DNA from: Paracoccus sp. JM45
Lineage (GTDB): Bacteria > Pseudomonadota > Alphaproteobacteria > Rhodobacterales > Rhodobacteraceae
Assembly: GCF_003590715.1 (NCBI RefSeq)
Contig: NZ_QQVY01000004.1
Location: 186,001 to 250,000, forward strand
Length of the DNA: 64,000 nt
Direction: 5' to 3'
Under the pieces are notes generated by a model. That model ran no database searches. It worked only from the letters and a program-made list of their open reading frames with translations, and was not told the DNA's origin. Both the position numbers and the translations under genes were made by a program. Shown in pieces: positions 1 to 8,889 of this stretch; position 1 is the stretch's first letter; each line of letters begins with the position of its first letter.

Positions 1-362
1 CCCCCCACGGCAACCAGCTGCGTCACACCACAAGTCGGATAGCCGACACCACGTGCCCGATCGACGACATTCGATCCGTCAGACCCCGCCACATCGGCAC
101 GCCCCGTCCGTGCCATGTCACAAGCGTGGTAAAGTGCAATACGATCCAGCAGGGCATTCTGGGTCAATGCCTCTTTGCCCTGCGCGGCGCGGGACGCTGC
201 CACCAATGTCCGCAGCCGTTCCGCAGTGGGCGCATCCCCTGTGCATTGCGGCACGAACGCCTGCTGCTGGGCACCGGTAGGCTGGTTGAACGCCGTAGTG
301 CCGGTGAAACAACCAGAGAGTGCCATCACGGCGGCAGCGGCAGACAGGGAAAGCTTGTTCAT
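1..362 (-). CDS. CAP/SCP-like lipoprotein, truncated by the window edge
   Basis: The reading frame opens with ATG at 362 on the minus strand and runs off the left end, so only about 120 N-terminal residues are visible. It begins MNKLSLSAAAAVMALSGC, a classic lipoprotein signal with the acylated Cys at residue 18. The following region (N-A-L-L-D-R-I-A-L-Y-H-A-C-D-M-A and later D-G-S-N-V-V-D-R-A-R-G-V-G-Y) resembles the first helices of the CAP/PR-1 (SCP) fold, where such secreted proteins carry a conserved H-x-x-D-M and a G-Y motif. It is therefore probably a periplasmic lipoprotein of unknown substrate. It is divergent from guaA across a 123-bp gap. The fold assignment rests on pattern only; the C-terminal half that would confirm it lies outside the window. 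Confidence 0.7.
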   Translation of the reverse strand, partial: MNKLSLSAAAAVMALSGCFTGTTAFNQPTGAQQQAFVPQCTGDAPTAERLRTLVAASRAAQGKEALTQNALLDRIALYHACDMARTGRADVAGSDGSNVVDRARGVGYPTCGVTQLVAVG

Positions 363-485
363 AATGACACCCTTATACAGAGAAAGAAGAAATTTTATGC
401 TAACGCATCATTGTTTTGCAGGTTCCTGTCCCACTGTGCCAGCGAAACTCTTGCAAGAACGTAAATCCGCGCTTAAAGCGCAGTC

Positions 486-2045
486 ATGACCCAGCACCAG
501 CGCCTTTTGATCATCGACTTCGGCAGCCAGGTGACGCAGCTGATCGCGCGTCGCCTGCGTGAACTGAATGTCTATTGCGAAATCCACCCCTTCAATTCGG
601 TGACCGATGCGTCGCTGCGCGAGATGGCCCCGCAAGCGGTCATCCTGTCCGGCGGACCGGCCAGCGTGACGCAGGACGACAGCCCCCGCGCACCCCAGGC
701 GGTGTTCGACATGGGCGTCCCCGTTTTCGGCATCTGCTATGGCCAACAGGTCATGATGGAACAGCTGGGCGGCAGCGTCGAGGCGGGGCACCACGCCGAA
801 TATGGCCGTGCCTTCATCGCCCCCGCCCCCGGCCATAAGGCCGACGGCATCTTCTCGGGGTTGTTCGACACCGGCCGCGAAGAAGTCTGGATGAGCCATG
901 GTGACCGCGTCACCAGTCTGGCCCCCGGATTCGAAGTGATCGGAACATCGCCCAACGCGCCCATGGCGATGATCGCGGATGAGACGCGCCACTTCTATGC
1001 CGTCCAGTTCCACCCCGAGGTGCATCACACCCCGAACGGTCGCACCATGCTGGAAAACTTTGTCCGTCTGGCAGGGTTCACCGGCGACTGGACGATGGCG
1101 TCCTATAAGGACGAAGCGATCCGCAAGATCCGCGAACAGGTGGGCGACCGCAAGGTCATCTGCGGATTGTCGGGCGGCGTCGATTCGTCAGTGGCTGCCG
1201 TCCTGATCCATGAAGCGATCGGCGACCAGCTAACCTGCGTCTTTGTCGATCACGGCTTGCTGCGGCTGAACGAAGGCGACGAAGTCGTCAAGATGTTCCG
1301 CGACAATTACAACATCCCGCTGATTGCTGCCGACGAAGCCGATCTGTTCCTTGGCCAGTTGGAAGGGGTTTCCGACCCCGAAACCAAGCGCAAGATCATC
1401 GGCGGCTTGTTCATCGACGTCTTCCAGAAATACGCCACCCAGATCGAGGGCGCGGATTTCCTTGCCCAAGGCACGCTCTATCCCGATGTCATCGAAAGCG
1501 TCAGCTTCAGCGGTGGCCCCTCGGTCACGATCAAGTCGCACCATAATGTCGGCGGTCTGCCCGAAAAGATGGGTCTGAAACTGGTCGAGCCTCTGCGTGA
1601 ACTCTTCAAGGACGAAGTCCGCGAATTGGGCCGCGAACTGGGCCTGCCCGCCAGCTTTATCGGTCGCCATCCCTTCCCCGGCCCGGGTCTTGCCATCCGC
1701 TGCCCCGGTGAAATCACCCGCGAAAAGCTGGAGATTTTGCGCAAGGCCGACGCGGTCTTTATCGACCAGATCCGCAAGCATGGTCTCTATGACGATATCT
1801 GGCAGGCGTTTGTGGCCATTCTGCCGGTTCGCACCGTGGGTGTGATGGGTGATGGCCGGACCTATGACTTTGCCTGTGCCCTGCGCGCGGTGAATTCGGT
1901 CGATGGCATGACGGCGGATTACTATCCCTTCACCCATGAATTCCTTGGTGAAACTGCGACCCGCATCATCAACGAGGTTAAGGGCATCAACCGCTGCACC
2001 TATGACATCACGTCAAAGCCTCCGGGCACGATCGAATGGGAATGA
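486..2045 (+). CDS. guaA: GMP synthase (glutamine-hydrolysing)
   Basis: It converts XMP to GMP using ATP and glutamine in the cytoplasm, the last step of de novo guanine nucleotide synthesis. The 519-residue protein has the family length and three recognisable parts. A class I glutamine amidotransferase domain has GICYGQQ with nucleophile Cys84 and the partners His176 and Glu178 in FHPE. An ATP-pyrophosphatase domain has the PP-loop SGGVDS at 229-234. The C-terminal dimerisation domain ends in KPPGTIEWE. The ATG at 486 has only a weak ribosome-binding site, but the N-terminus [10 protein letters not shown] is in the expected position. It appears to be a single-gene unit, closed by a strong terminator just downstream. 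Confidence 0.97.
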   Translation: MTQHQRLLIIDFGSQVTQLIARRLRELNVYCEIHPFNSVTDASLREMAPQAVILSGGPASVTQDDSPRAPQAVFDMGVPVFGICYGQQVMMEQLGGSVEAGHHAEYGRAFIAPAPGHKADGIFSGLFDTGREEVWMSHGDRVTSLAPGFEVIGTSPNAPMAMIADETRHFYAVQFHPEVHHTPNGRTMLENFVRLAGFTGDWTMASYKDEAIRKIREQVGDRKVICGLSGGVDSSVAAVLIHEAIGDQLTCVFVDHGLLRLNEGDEVVKMFRDNYNIPLIAADEADLFLGQLEGVSDPETKRKIIGGLFIDVFQKYATQIEGADFLAQGTLYPDVIESVSFSGGPSVTIKSHHNVGGLPEKMGLKLVEPLRELFKDEVRELGRELGLPASFIGRHPFPGPGLAIRCPGEITREKLEILRKADAVFIDQIRKHGLYDDIWQAFVAILPVRTVGVMGDGRTYDFACALRAVNSVDGMTADYYPFTHEFLGETATRIINEVKGINRCTYDITSKPPGTIEWE

Positions 2046-2074
2046 TGCGGCAGCAGGCCGCATCGTGATACGGG

Positions 2075-2104
2075 AACGCGCAGGGAAACCTGCGCGTTTT
2101 CGCG
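2075..2104 (+). terminator. Intrinsic terminator of guaA
   Basis: The stem AACGCGCAGG (2075-2084) pairs with CCTGCGCGTT (2089-2098) around a GAAA tetraloop and runs into a short T tract. A second perfect hairpin, GATGCGGC/GCCGCATC at 2044-2064, overlaps the guaA stop codon, so the end of the gene carries two stem-loops in tandem. Confidence 0.8.
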
Positions 2105-2117
2105 TTTTGGGGGTGAT

Positions 2118-3641
2118 ATGCCGAACTTGATCCTGATTTTGGGCGACCAGCTGTCCCACGACATCGCTGCCCTTCGCGCCGCCGCCCCAGACGATATCAT
2201 CGTCATGGCCGAGGTAATGGCCGAGGCCAGCTATGTCCGCCACCACCCCAAAAAGATCGCCCTGATCTTTGCCGCCATGCGTAAATTTGCCGCCGAATTA
2301 CGCGATAAGGGCTGGCAGGTCGCCTATACCGAACTGGATGATCCCGCCAACAGCCACAACATCGGCGGCGAATTGTTACGCCGTGCTGCGGAATATAACG
2401 CGCAGGATGTTATTACGACCGAGGCAGGCGAATGGCGGCTGATCGACCTGCTGACCCATTTGCCGATCAAGGTCCGTCAGTTGCCCGACGACCGCTTCTT
2501 TGCGACCCACGTCGAATTTCAGGACTGGGCGAACGACCGCAAGGAATTGCGGATGGAATGGTTCTATCGCCAGATGCGTCGCAAGACCGGACTGCTGATG
2601 GAAGATGACCAGCCCTTGGGCGGCCAGTGGAACTATGACCATGACAACCGCAAACCCGCCGCACCTGACCTGTTCCACCCCCAGTCACCGCGTTTCGCGC
2701 CTGATGCAATCACCCAGAAGGTACTGGATCTGGTGCAGGACCGCTTTGGCGATAACTTCGGCGATCTGCTGCCCTTCGACTTTGCCACCGACCGCAAGGG
2801 CGCACTGAAGGTTCTGGACCACTTCATCGAACACTCGCTTGATCTGTTTGGCCCCTATCAGGATGCAATGCTGACGGATGATCCCTTCCTGCACCATTCA
2901 ATCCTGTCGCCCTATATCAACACCGGCTTGCTGTCCCCTTCCGAGGTCTGTCAGGCCGCCGCCGATGCCTATCAGTCGGGAAAGGTGCGCCTGAATTCAG
3001 CCGAAGGCTTCATTCGGCAAATTCTTGGCTGGCGCGAATTCATGCGCGGCATCTATTTCCTTGAAGGTCCGGAATACACCAGCCGCAACGCACTTGGACA
3101 CAGCCGCGACCTGCCCCCGCTTTACTGGGGCGCAGAGACGCGGATGAACTGCCTGTCCCATGCCGTCGGCCAGACACAGCACCATGCCTATGCCCATCAC
3201 ATCCAGCGCCTGATGATCACGGGCAACTTCGCCCTGCTGGCCGGGATCGACCCCGCGCAGGTCCATGGATGGTACCTAGAGGTTTATATCGACGCCTATG
3301 AATGGGTCGAAGCCCCGAACACCATCGGGATGAGCCAATTTGCAGATGGCGGGCTGGTCGGGTCCAAGCCCTATGTCAGTTCCGGCAATTACATCAACAA
3401 GATGTCGGATTACTGCAAAGGATGCAGCTATTCCGTCACCGCCAAGACCGGTGACAAGGCATGCCCGTTCAATCTGCTGTATTGGGACTTCCTGATCCGC
3501 CACCGCGACCGGTTTCAGAATAACCCTCGTATCAGCCGCGCCTATGTGACGTGGGACCGGATGCAGGACGATAAGAAAACCGCCATCCGCGCGGATGCCG
3601 CGCAGTTTCTGGACCGCATGCAGGCGGGGGAAACGGTCTAG
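2118..3641 (+). CDS. FeS-type bacterial cryptochrome/(6-4) photolyase
   Basis: This 507-residue protein belongs to the deoxyribodipyrimidine photolyase-related family (FeS-BCP, the group of Agrobacterium PhrB and Rhodobacter CryB). These are flavoproteins with a 4Fe-4S cluster; PhrB repairs UV (6-4) photoproducts. The N-terminus PNLILILGDQLS is the antenna-domain start typical of the family. Four cysteines, C345, C433, C436 and C449, sit in MNCLSHAV, YCKGC and ACPFN; their spacing is the same as that of the cluster ligands in PhrB. The ATG at 2118 follows GGGGTG. It is 72 bp from guaA but separated from it by a terminator. Whether it is a repair enzyme or a light sensor like CryB cannot be told from the sequence. 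Confidence 0.9.
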   Translation: MPNLILILGDQLSHDIAALRAAAPDDIIVMAEVMAEASYVRHHPKKIALIFAAMRKFAAELRDKGWQVAYTELDDPANSHNIGGELLRRAAEYNAQDVITTEAGEWRLIDLLTHLPIKVRQLPDDRFFATHVEFQDWANDRKELRMEWFYRQMRRKTGLLMEDDQPLGGQWNYDHDNRKPAAPDLFHPQSPRFAPDAITQKVLDLVQDRFGDNFGDLLPFDFATDRKGALKVLDHFIEHSLDLFGPYQDAMLTDDPFLHHSILSPYINTGLLSPSEVCQAAADAYQSGKVRLNSAEGFIRQILGWREFMRGIYFLEGPEYTSRNALGHSRDLPPLYWGAETRMNCLSHAVGQTQHHAYAHHIQRLMITGNFALLAGIDPAQVHGWYLEVYIDAYEWVEAPNTIGMSQFADGGLVGSKPYVSSGNYINKMSDYCKGCSYSVTAKTGDKACPFNLLYWDFLIRHRDRFQNNPRISRAYVTWDRMQDDKKTAIRADAAQFLDRMQAGETV

Positions 3642-3702
3642 TCCCGCTTGACGATGGCAGCCGCGCCAAGGATAGCTGTGTCAGCCTTCGGAAAGGACGA
3701 CC

Positions 3703-4503
3703 ATGGATTGCGCCTGCGGACATCACCACCCCACCATCGCCGATGACAGCGGGACGCCTGCGCCTCTGTCCACTCCGATGGTGGCGCTGCATGGAAAGCT
3801 GCTGTGTTCCGATGTCGGCCAGATGATGACTGCATTGTCCCTGCTGCCCGATCACATCGCCCTTAGCCGGTCCGAGGCTGGCTGCCTGCGCTTTGACATC
3901 GCGCAGGACGACGACCCCCTGCATTGGTCCCTGTCCGAGGTGTTCACCGATGCGGCTGCCTTTGCCGCCCATCAAACCCGCACTGCAGACAGCACATGGG
4001 GCCGCGACAGCGCCGGAATGGCGCGTGATTTTCATCAACACGACCTGCACCCCCTGATCCGCCCCGAGGCTGCCGCCGATCACTCTGCCCTGGACGGCCT
4101 GCTGACCCAAGCCTTCGGCACCGATGCCGAGGCTGGGATGCTGCGCCGCTTGCGCAAGGACGGCGATCTGGAAATCTCGTTGGTGGCCCATGCCCAAGGC
4201 ACCCCCGTGGGCCATATTGCCCTGTCGCGCCTGTCAGCCGAACGTCCCGCACTGGCGTTAGCACCCCTGGCCGTCCATCCGGCGCTGCAGCGGCGCGGGC
4301 TTGGGACAGCCTTGTTGCATATGGCGCTGCAAGCGGCGGGTGATCGTCCGGTCGTTGTTCTGGGCGATCCTGCGTTCTATGGCCGCGCGGGGTTCCGGCC
4401 TGCAGACCTGCAATCGCCCTATGCACGGCCTGCATTGCAAATCTTTGGCGATCTGCGGACAGGCAGCGCCATTACCTATCCTGCCGCATTCATGGAACTT
4501 TAA
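3703..4503 (+). CDS. ABM-domain/GNAT acetyltransferase fusion protein
   Basis: The 266-residue protein appears to join two domains. Residues about 25-110 (MVALHGKLLCS ... LSRSEAGCLRFDI ... HWSLSEVFTDAAAFAAHQ) read like an antibiotic biosynthesis monooxygenase (ABM/YgiN-like) dimeric alpha-beta barrel. Residues about 115-260 read like a YhbS-type GNAT acetyltransferase, with the acetyl-CoA loop in LAPLAVHPALQRRGLGTALL and the later FYGRAGFRPA. The N-terminus MDCACGHHHP is rich in potential metal ligands. AAAGGACG precedes the ATG. Substrates are unknown, and the ABM half may be structural rather than catalytic. The GNAT call is firm and the ABM call is moderately firm. Confidence 0.8.
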   Translation: MDCACGHHHPTIADDSGTPAPLSTPMVALHGKLLCSDVGQMMTALSLLPDHIALSRSEAGCLRFDIAQDDDPLHWSLSEVFTDAAAFAAHQTRTADSTWGRDSAGMARDFHQHDLHPLIRPEAAADHSALDGLLTQAFGTDAEAGMLRRLRKDGDLEISLVAHAQGTPVGHIALSRLSAERPALALAPLAVHPALQRRGLGTALLHMALQAAGDRPVVVLGDPAFYGRAGFRPADLQSPYARPALQIFGDLRTGSAITYPAAFMEL

Positions 4504-4591
4504 CCCCGATTCTGTGCAAACCCACGTGAGCATCTTGCACCTGCCCCATGCAACGTCCACATCTGTGCCAACAGACGGAAAAGGACAGAAA

Positions 4592-6415
4592 ATGGCAGAT
4601 GAACTGGTTTTCGACGCAGCGGACCCCGCAAAGGCAAATACCCCCGATCTGGGTGCGCTGCCGGAATGGGATCTGACCGACCTTTATCCCGCCCCCGACA
4701 GCCCGCAGCTGAACGATGATCTGGCGCAGCTGGAAAAGCTGGTGCAGGGCTTTGCCGCCGATTACCAAGGCAAGCTGGCCGATCTGACCCCCCCCCAGAT
4801 GCTGGAATGCATCGAGACCTATCAGCAGATCGACATCATCGCCGGCAAGTTGATGTCATATATCGGGCTGCGCTATTACCAGAACACCACCGATCCGACC
4901 CGTGCCAAACAGATGGGCGACCTGCAGGCGCGCATCACCGATATGACGACGCCGCTGGTGTTCTTCAGCCTCGAATTCAACCGCATCCCCGAAGCCGCCT
5001 ATCAGGCAATGTTCGACGCCCCTGACGGACCTGCCCGCTACCGCCCCGTCTTCGACCGGATGCGCGCCATGCGCCCGCACCAGCTGTCGGACGAATTGGA
5101 ACAGTTCCTGCATGACAATTCGGTCGTCGGTGCCTCGGCCTGGAACCGTCTTTTCGATGAAACCACCGCGGCGCTGACCTTTGATGTCGAGGGCGAGACG
5201 ATGGGCATGGAAGCCACGCTGAACCTGCTGACCGACCATGACCGCGCAAAGCGCGAGGCGGGTGCCAAGGCGCTGGCCAAGGTATTCGGCGAAAATGTCG
5301 TTCTGTTCGCTCGCATCCACAACACACTGGCCAAGGAAAAAGCCATCGAGGACAAGTGGCGCAAGATGCCGACCCCGCAATACGGTCGCCATCTGTCGAA
5401 CCATGTCGAGCCCGAGGTCGTCGAGGCGCTGCGCAATGCCGTCACCGCCGCCTATCCGCGCCTGTCGCATCGCTATTATGCGCTGAAGGCAAAATGGCTG
5501 GGGCTGGACAAGCTGCAGGTCTGGGACCGCAACGCACCCCTGCCGACCGAAAACCCACGCACCATCGACTGGCCCGAGGCCCGCAGCACCGTCCTTGACG
5601 CCTATGCCGGTTTCGACCCCAAGCTGGCCGAACTGGCCGAGCCTTTCTTCGACCACGGCTGGATTGACGCTGCCGTGACGCCGGGCAAGGCACCGGGCGC
5701 CTTTGCCCATCCCACCGTCAGCACCGCGCATCCCTATGTTCTGCTGAACTATCTGGGCAAGCCGCGCGACGTGATGACCTTGGCACACGAGTTGGGCCAC
5801 GGCGTTCACCAGCGTCTGGCCGCGGGTCAGGGCGAATTGCTGTCATCGACGCCCCTGACCTTGGCCGAAACGGCATCGGTCTTTGGTGAAATGCTGACCT
5901 TCCGCGCGCTTCTGGCTAAGACCACCGATCCCCAGCAGAAAAAGACCCTGCTGGCCGGCAAGGTCGAGGACATGATCAACACCGTCGTCCGCCAGATTGC
6001 CTTCTATGACTTCGAATGCAAACTGCATGCGGCGCGTGCCGAGGGCGAACTGACCCCCGACGATATTAACGCCCTATGGATGTCCGTGCAGGCCGAAAGC
6101 CTTGGGCCGGTCTTCGAATTCATGCCGGGGTATGAGACTTTCTGGACCTATGTCCCGCATTTCGTGCATTCGCCCTTCTACGTCTATGCCTATGCCTTCG
6201 GCGACGGTTTGGTGAACGCGCTTTATGCGGCCTATGAAGACGGCTTGCCCGACTTCCAGTCCAAGTATTTCGACATGCTGTCGGCAGGCGGTTCCAAGCA
6301 CCATAAGGAACTGCTGGCCCCCTTCGGGCTGGATGCCTCGGACCCCGCCTTCTGGGACAAGGGGCTGTCGATGATCGAAGGCTTCATCGACGAACTGGAA
6401 GCGCTGGAACAGTAA
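4592..6415 (+). CDS. pepF: M3 family oligoendopeptidase F
   Basis: It is a cytoplasmic zinc metallopeptidase that cleaves short peptides, probably in peptide turnover. The protein is 607 residues, as expected for PepF. The zinc motif HELGH lies at 399-403 within MTLAHELGHGVHQ, and the third ligand follows in LAETASVFGE. The frame is open much further upstream, into the preceding acetyltransferase gene. I place the start at the ATG at 4592 because AAGGAC lies just before it and because the upstream part is unlike the family. A hairpin follows the stop codon. It seems to be transcribed alone or with the gene before it (88-bp gap). Confidence 0.93.
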   Translation: MADELVFDAADPAKANTPDLGALPEWDLTDLYPAPDSPQLNDDLAQLEKLVQGFAADYQGKLADLTPPQMLECIETYQQIDIIAGKLMSYIGLRYYQNTTDPTRAKQMGDLQARITDMTTPLVFFSLEFNRIPEAAYQAMFDAPDGPARYRPVFDRMRAMRPHQLSDELEQFLHDNSVVGASAWNRLFDETTAALTFDVEGETMGMEATLNLLTDHDRAKREAGAKALAKVFGENVVLFARIHNTLAKEKAIEDKWRKMPTPQYGRHLSNHVEPEVVEALRNAVTAAYPRLSHRYYALKAKWLGLDKLQVWDRNAPLPTENPRTIDWPEARSTVLDAYAGFDPKLAELAEPFFDHGWIDAAVTPGKAPGAFAHPTVSTAHPYVLLNYLGKPRDVMTLAHELGHGVHQRLAAGQGELLSSTPLTLAETASVFGEMLTFRALLAKTTDPQQKKTLLAGKVEDMINTVVRQIAFYDFECKLHAARAEGELTPDDINALWMSVQAESLGPVFEFMPGYETFWTYVPHFVHSPFYVYAYAFGDGLVNALYAAYEDGLPDFQSKYFDMLSAGGSKHHKELLAPFGLDASDPAFWDKGLSMIEGFIDELEALEQ

Positions 6416-6423
6416 GTACACCG

Positions 6424-6457
6424 GCGGCCAATAGGGACATCCACCCTTATTGGCCGC
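6424..6457 (+). terminator. Probable terminator hairpin after pepF
   Basis: GCGGCCAATAGGG (6424-6436) pairs with CCCTTATTGGCCGC (6444-6457) with a one-base bulge. The T tract after it is weak, so termination may be partial. Confidence 0.5.
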
Positions 6458-6509
6458 TTGCCCAAACCGTTTTTTCCCAGCAGGCTGCCCTTGTCGGAGG
6501 GTGTGTTAT

Positions 6510-7694
6510 ATGTGGAAAAAGTTGTTACTGGGCGGCGCTGTAATTCTGGTATGCGGGTTGACCGCATTCTTCGCGTTTGCACCTGCCTATGTCGAAAGCT
6601 CGATGAACCCTGTGACCATGCCGGAAGACGGCTGGCCCGTATCGGATCAGGCTTTGGCCTTGCATCAAAGTCTGACGATAGGTGATCTACATGCCGATTC
6701 ACTGCTTTGGGACAGGGATCTGCTGCGCCGTGTCGATCACGGTCATACCGATATTCCCCGTTTGTTGCAGGGAAATATTGCCGTTCAGGTCTTCACAACC
6801 GTAACAAAAAGCCCGCGCGGGCAGAATTACGACCATAACAGCAGTGAGGCTGGCGATAATATCACGCCGCTGTTTATGGGACAGTTACGTCCGATGCGGT
6901 CGTGGTTTTCACTGCGCGAACGGGCCTTGGTTCAGGCGGCGGCGCTTGCAAAGGCTGCTGAAAGTGCGCCTGAAACCTTACGCATCATTCGCACGCGTCA
7001 GGATCTGGCATCCGTGCTTTCAGAGCGTGACCAAGGCAAGCAGGCGCTAGGCGCGCTTCTTGGCCTTGAAGGGGGCCATCCGCTGCATGGTGATCTGGTA
7101 AATCTGGATGTGCTTTACGACGCAGGCTTCCGTCTGATCGGCCTGACACATTTCTTCGACAATGAATTGGGCGGCAGCCTGCACGGACAAGAGGGGGCCG
7201 CTTCAGGCCTGACCGGTTTTGGTCATCAGGTGGTTCAGGATATGGTCCGGCGGGGCATGATCATTGATCTGGCGCATGCCTCGCCAGCGATGGTGAAAGA
7301 CGTGCTGGCAATTCCAGATACGCGCCCGATCCTGTCCCACGGCGGCATCTATTCCCACTGCCCCAGCCCGCGCAATTTGTCCGACGAACTGGTGGGTGAC
7401 ATCGCGCAGGCGGGTGGCCTGATCGGTATCGGCTTCTGGTCCGACGTTGTTTGCGGAAAAACTCCTGCCGATATTGCCGGTGCCATCGCTGCAGCGATCC
7501 AGATTGCGGGTGAAGACCATGTCGCCTTGGGATCGGACTGGGATGGATCGGTCGACACCCCCTTTGACGCGGCGCATCTTCCGGCGCTGACACAGGCGCT
7601 GATCGATCAGGGCTTGACCTCGGGTCAGATCGCGAAAGTGATGGGCGGGAATATGATGGCCTATCTGGCAAGCGTCCTGCCCCAAGAAGGATAA
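6510..7694 (+). CDS. Membrane dipeptidase (peptidase M19), membrane-anchored
   Basis: This 394-residue zinc dipeptidase of the renal dipeptidase family hydrolyses dipeptides, in some members those containing D-amino acids. The N-terminus MWKKLLLGGAVILVCGLTAFF is a membrane segment or uncleaved signal, placing the enzyme on the outer face of the inner membrane. Metal-binding residues H61 and D63 sit in IGDLHADSLLWD; the later LDVLYDAGFRLIGLTH, SHGG and LGSDWDG motifs fit the TIM-barrel. The start at 6510 is chosen because CGGAGGG precedes it; an in-frame ATG at 6450 would add residues that spoil the signal. It is 4 bp upstream of rbsD, so the two are probably cotranscribed. Confidence 0.9.
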   Translation: MWKKLLLGGAVILVCGLTAFFAFAPAYVESSMNPVTMPEDGWPVSDQALALHQSLTIGDLHADSLLWDRDLLRRVDHGHTDIPRLLQGNIAVQVFTTVTKSPRGQNYDHNSSEAGDNITPLFMGQLRPMRSWFSLRERALVQAAALAKAAESAPETLRIIRTRQDLASVLSERDQGKQALGALLGLEGGHPLHGDLVNLDVLYDAGFRLIGLTHFFDNELGGSLHGQEGAASGLTGFGHQVVQDMVRRGMIIDLAHASPAMVKDVLAIPDTRPILSHGGIYSHCPSPRNLSDELVGDIAQAGGLIGIGFWSDVVCGKTPADIAGAIAAAIQIAGEDHVALGSDWDGSVDTPFDAAHLPALTQALIDQGLTSGQIAKVMGGNMMAYLASVLPQEG

Positions 7695-7698
7695 CGGA

Positions 7699-8082
7699 AT
7701 GAAACGAACTGCCCTGCTGCATGCGGAACTGTCGGGACTGGTGGCTGCGATGGGCCATGGCGATCTGATCGTCATTGGTGATGCGGGTCTGCCTGTGCCA
7801 GCCGGTGTGCGCTGTATCGATCTGGCGGTCACCCGCGGCGTCCCAAGCGTCATGCAGGTTCTGGACGCTGTTCTAAGCGAACTGGTCGTCGAACGGTCTT
7901 CTGTCGCGCAACAGGCTGCGCCGGAACTGGTCGATGAATTCAAAGCCCGTGATATCGGGCAACTCGGCTTTGTCAGCCATGATGATTTCAAGCAGGGCAT
8001 GGCCTCGGCACGGGCCGTTATCCGCACTGGCGAATGCACACCATATGCAAATATCAGCCTATGGTCCGGCGTCGCATTTTGA
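7699..8082 (+). CDS. rbsD: D-ribose pyranase (RbsD/FucU family)
   Basis: It interconverts pyranose and furanose forms of ribose so that ribokinase can use it. The 127-residue protein carries the family signature GDLIVIGDAGLPVP, followed by IDLAVTRGVPS and, at the end, VIRTGECTPYANISLWSGVAF, which are typical of RbsD. AAGGAT lies before the ATG. No ribose transporter or kinase is nearby; instead it follows a dipeptidase by 4 bp, so the role here may differ from the classical ribose operon. Confidence 0.88.
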   Translation: MKRTALLHAELSGLVAAMGHGDLIVIGDAGLPVPAGVRCIDLAVTRGVPSVMQVLDAVLSELVVERSSVAQQAAPELVDEFKARDIGQLGFVSHDDFKQGMASARAVIRTGECTPYANISLWSGVAF

Positions 8083-8144
8083 GGGGAACCCTTGGCATTT
8101 GATAGCGTTGCAATTCCAGATCGTTATCAACAGGAGACGAAGCC

Positions 8145-8291
8145 ATGCAGAAGAAAATCCTCGGGTTGACCGCCGTTCTGGCCATGATGGCATTGTCGGC
8201 ATGCGAGACCGTGCAGGGCGCCGGTCGTGACATTTCGACCGCCGGATCTGTCGTCCAGCAGGAAAGTGCGCAAGCCCAAGCTGGCATGTAA
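8145..8291 (+). CDS. Entericidin-like small lipoprotein
   Basis: A 48-residue protein, MQKKILGLTAVLAMMALS followed by the lipobox Cys and then ETVQGAGRDISTAG. This fits the entericidin EcnA/EcnB family of small membrane lipoproteins, whose conserved core is C-x-T-x-x-G-x-G-x-D-I. The start has CAGGAGA eight bases upstream. A rho-independent terminator follows 20 bp after the stop, so it is a compact stand-alone unit. In enteric bacteria the pair acts as toxin and antidote linked to stationary phase; alphaproteobacterial members usually occur singly and their role is unknown. Confidence 0.88.
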   Translation: MQKKILGLTAVLAMMALSACETVQGAGRDISTAGSVVQQESAQAQAGM

Positions 8292-8311
8292 TCCGACCCA
8301 TTCCAGACAGG

Positions 8312-8348
8312 AAAAGCCCTTTGCATGCAAACTGCAGGGGGCTTTTTT
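8312..8348 (+). terminator. Rho-independent terminator
   Basis: AAAAGCCC on the left and GGGCTTTTTT on the right form the stem around a GC-containing loop, ending in six T residues. It terminates the entericidin-like gene. Confidence 0.85.
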
Positions 8349-8462
8349 ATAAGGTTTTTCCGTCCGTTATACCTGATCATCTGTGCGTGATTTGCAACGA
8401 TTCAAAAGCTGTGGAATCGTTCACCGGAAATACCGCCCATTTCAACAGAAGGAGATCACCCT

Positions 8463-8846
8463 ATGCGTTTCGTTGCAGTGATGCTGATGGCCTTACCTTT
8501 CCCCGCCAGCGCTTTTACCGCGCAAAACGGAATGGTTGCCCGTCAAGTCAGCCCGACCGAAATTAAGGTTCCCTATAAACCCGGCAGCCTTGCCACCGGA
8601 TATTGGTGCGCGGCAGGTGATCTGGCGCAACGGGAAATGCATCTTCCGGTCAACACCCGTTTGTGGCGCGCCAGCCCGAAACCGCGCGGGTCGGGCGAAG
8701 GCATTACATTTACACTGAAGCAGGCGAATATGGCCGAAGGTGCCGGTTTGTCGCAATTCGGATCGGGTGCAAAGGACGAGGCGATTTCTGTCGGTCAGGC
8801 GGTGGGTTCGCATTGCCAGACCGTTGTGCCTGAACAGGAACGCTAA
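8463..8846 (+). CDS. Small secreted protein, function unknown
   Basis: The 127-residue product starts MRFVAVMLMALPFPASAF, a cleavable signal peptide with an AxA-type site, so it is periplasmic or secreted. AGAAGGAGA six bases upstream of the ATG is a strong ribosome-binding site. The mature part contains two Cys residues (in GYWCAAGDLA and GSHCQTV) that could form a disulphide. I do not recognise a named domain. It is a single-gene unit between two terminators. Confidence 0.75.
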   Translation: MRFVAVMLMALPFPASAFTAQNGMVARQVSPTEIKVPYKPGSLATGYWCAAGDLAQREMHLPVNTRLWRASPKPRGSGEGITFTLKQANMAEGAGLSQFGSGAKDEAISVGQAVGSHCQTVVPEQER

Positions 8847-8854
8847 GACGTCTT

Positions 8855-8883
8855 CAAAAAATAGGCCCCGGAAAACCGGGGCC
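8855..8883 (-). terminator. Terminator of lepA
   Basis: The stem GGCCCCGG/CCGGGGCC (8864-8871 and 8876-8883) closes an AAAA loop (TTTT on the minus strand). Read on the minus strand it is followed by TATTTTTT, so it ends lepA; it may also stop the convergent plus-strand gene. Confidence 0.85.
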
Positions 8884-8889
8884 ATTTGA

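Noticed and set aside
4301..4591. Upstream in-frame extension of pepF
   Set aside because: It would overlap the acetyltransferase gene by about 200 bp, has no ribosome-binding site, and is unlike the family; the ATG at 4592 follows AAGGAC.
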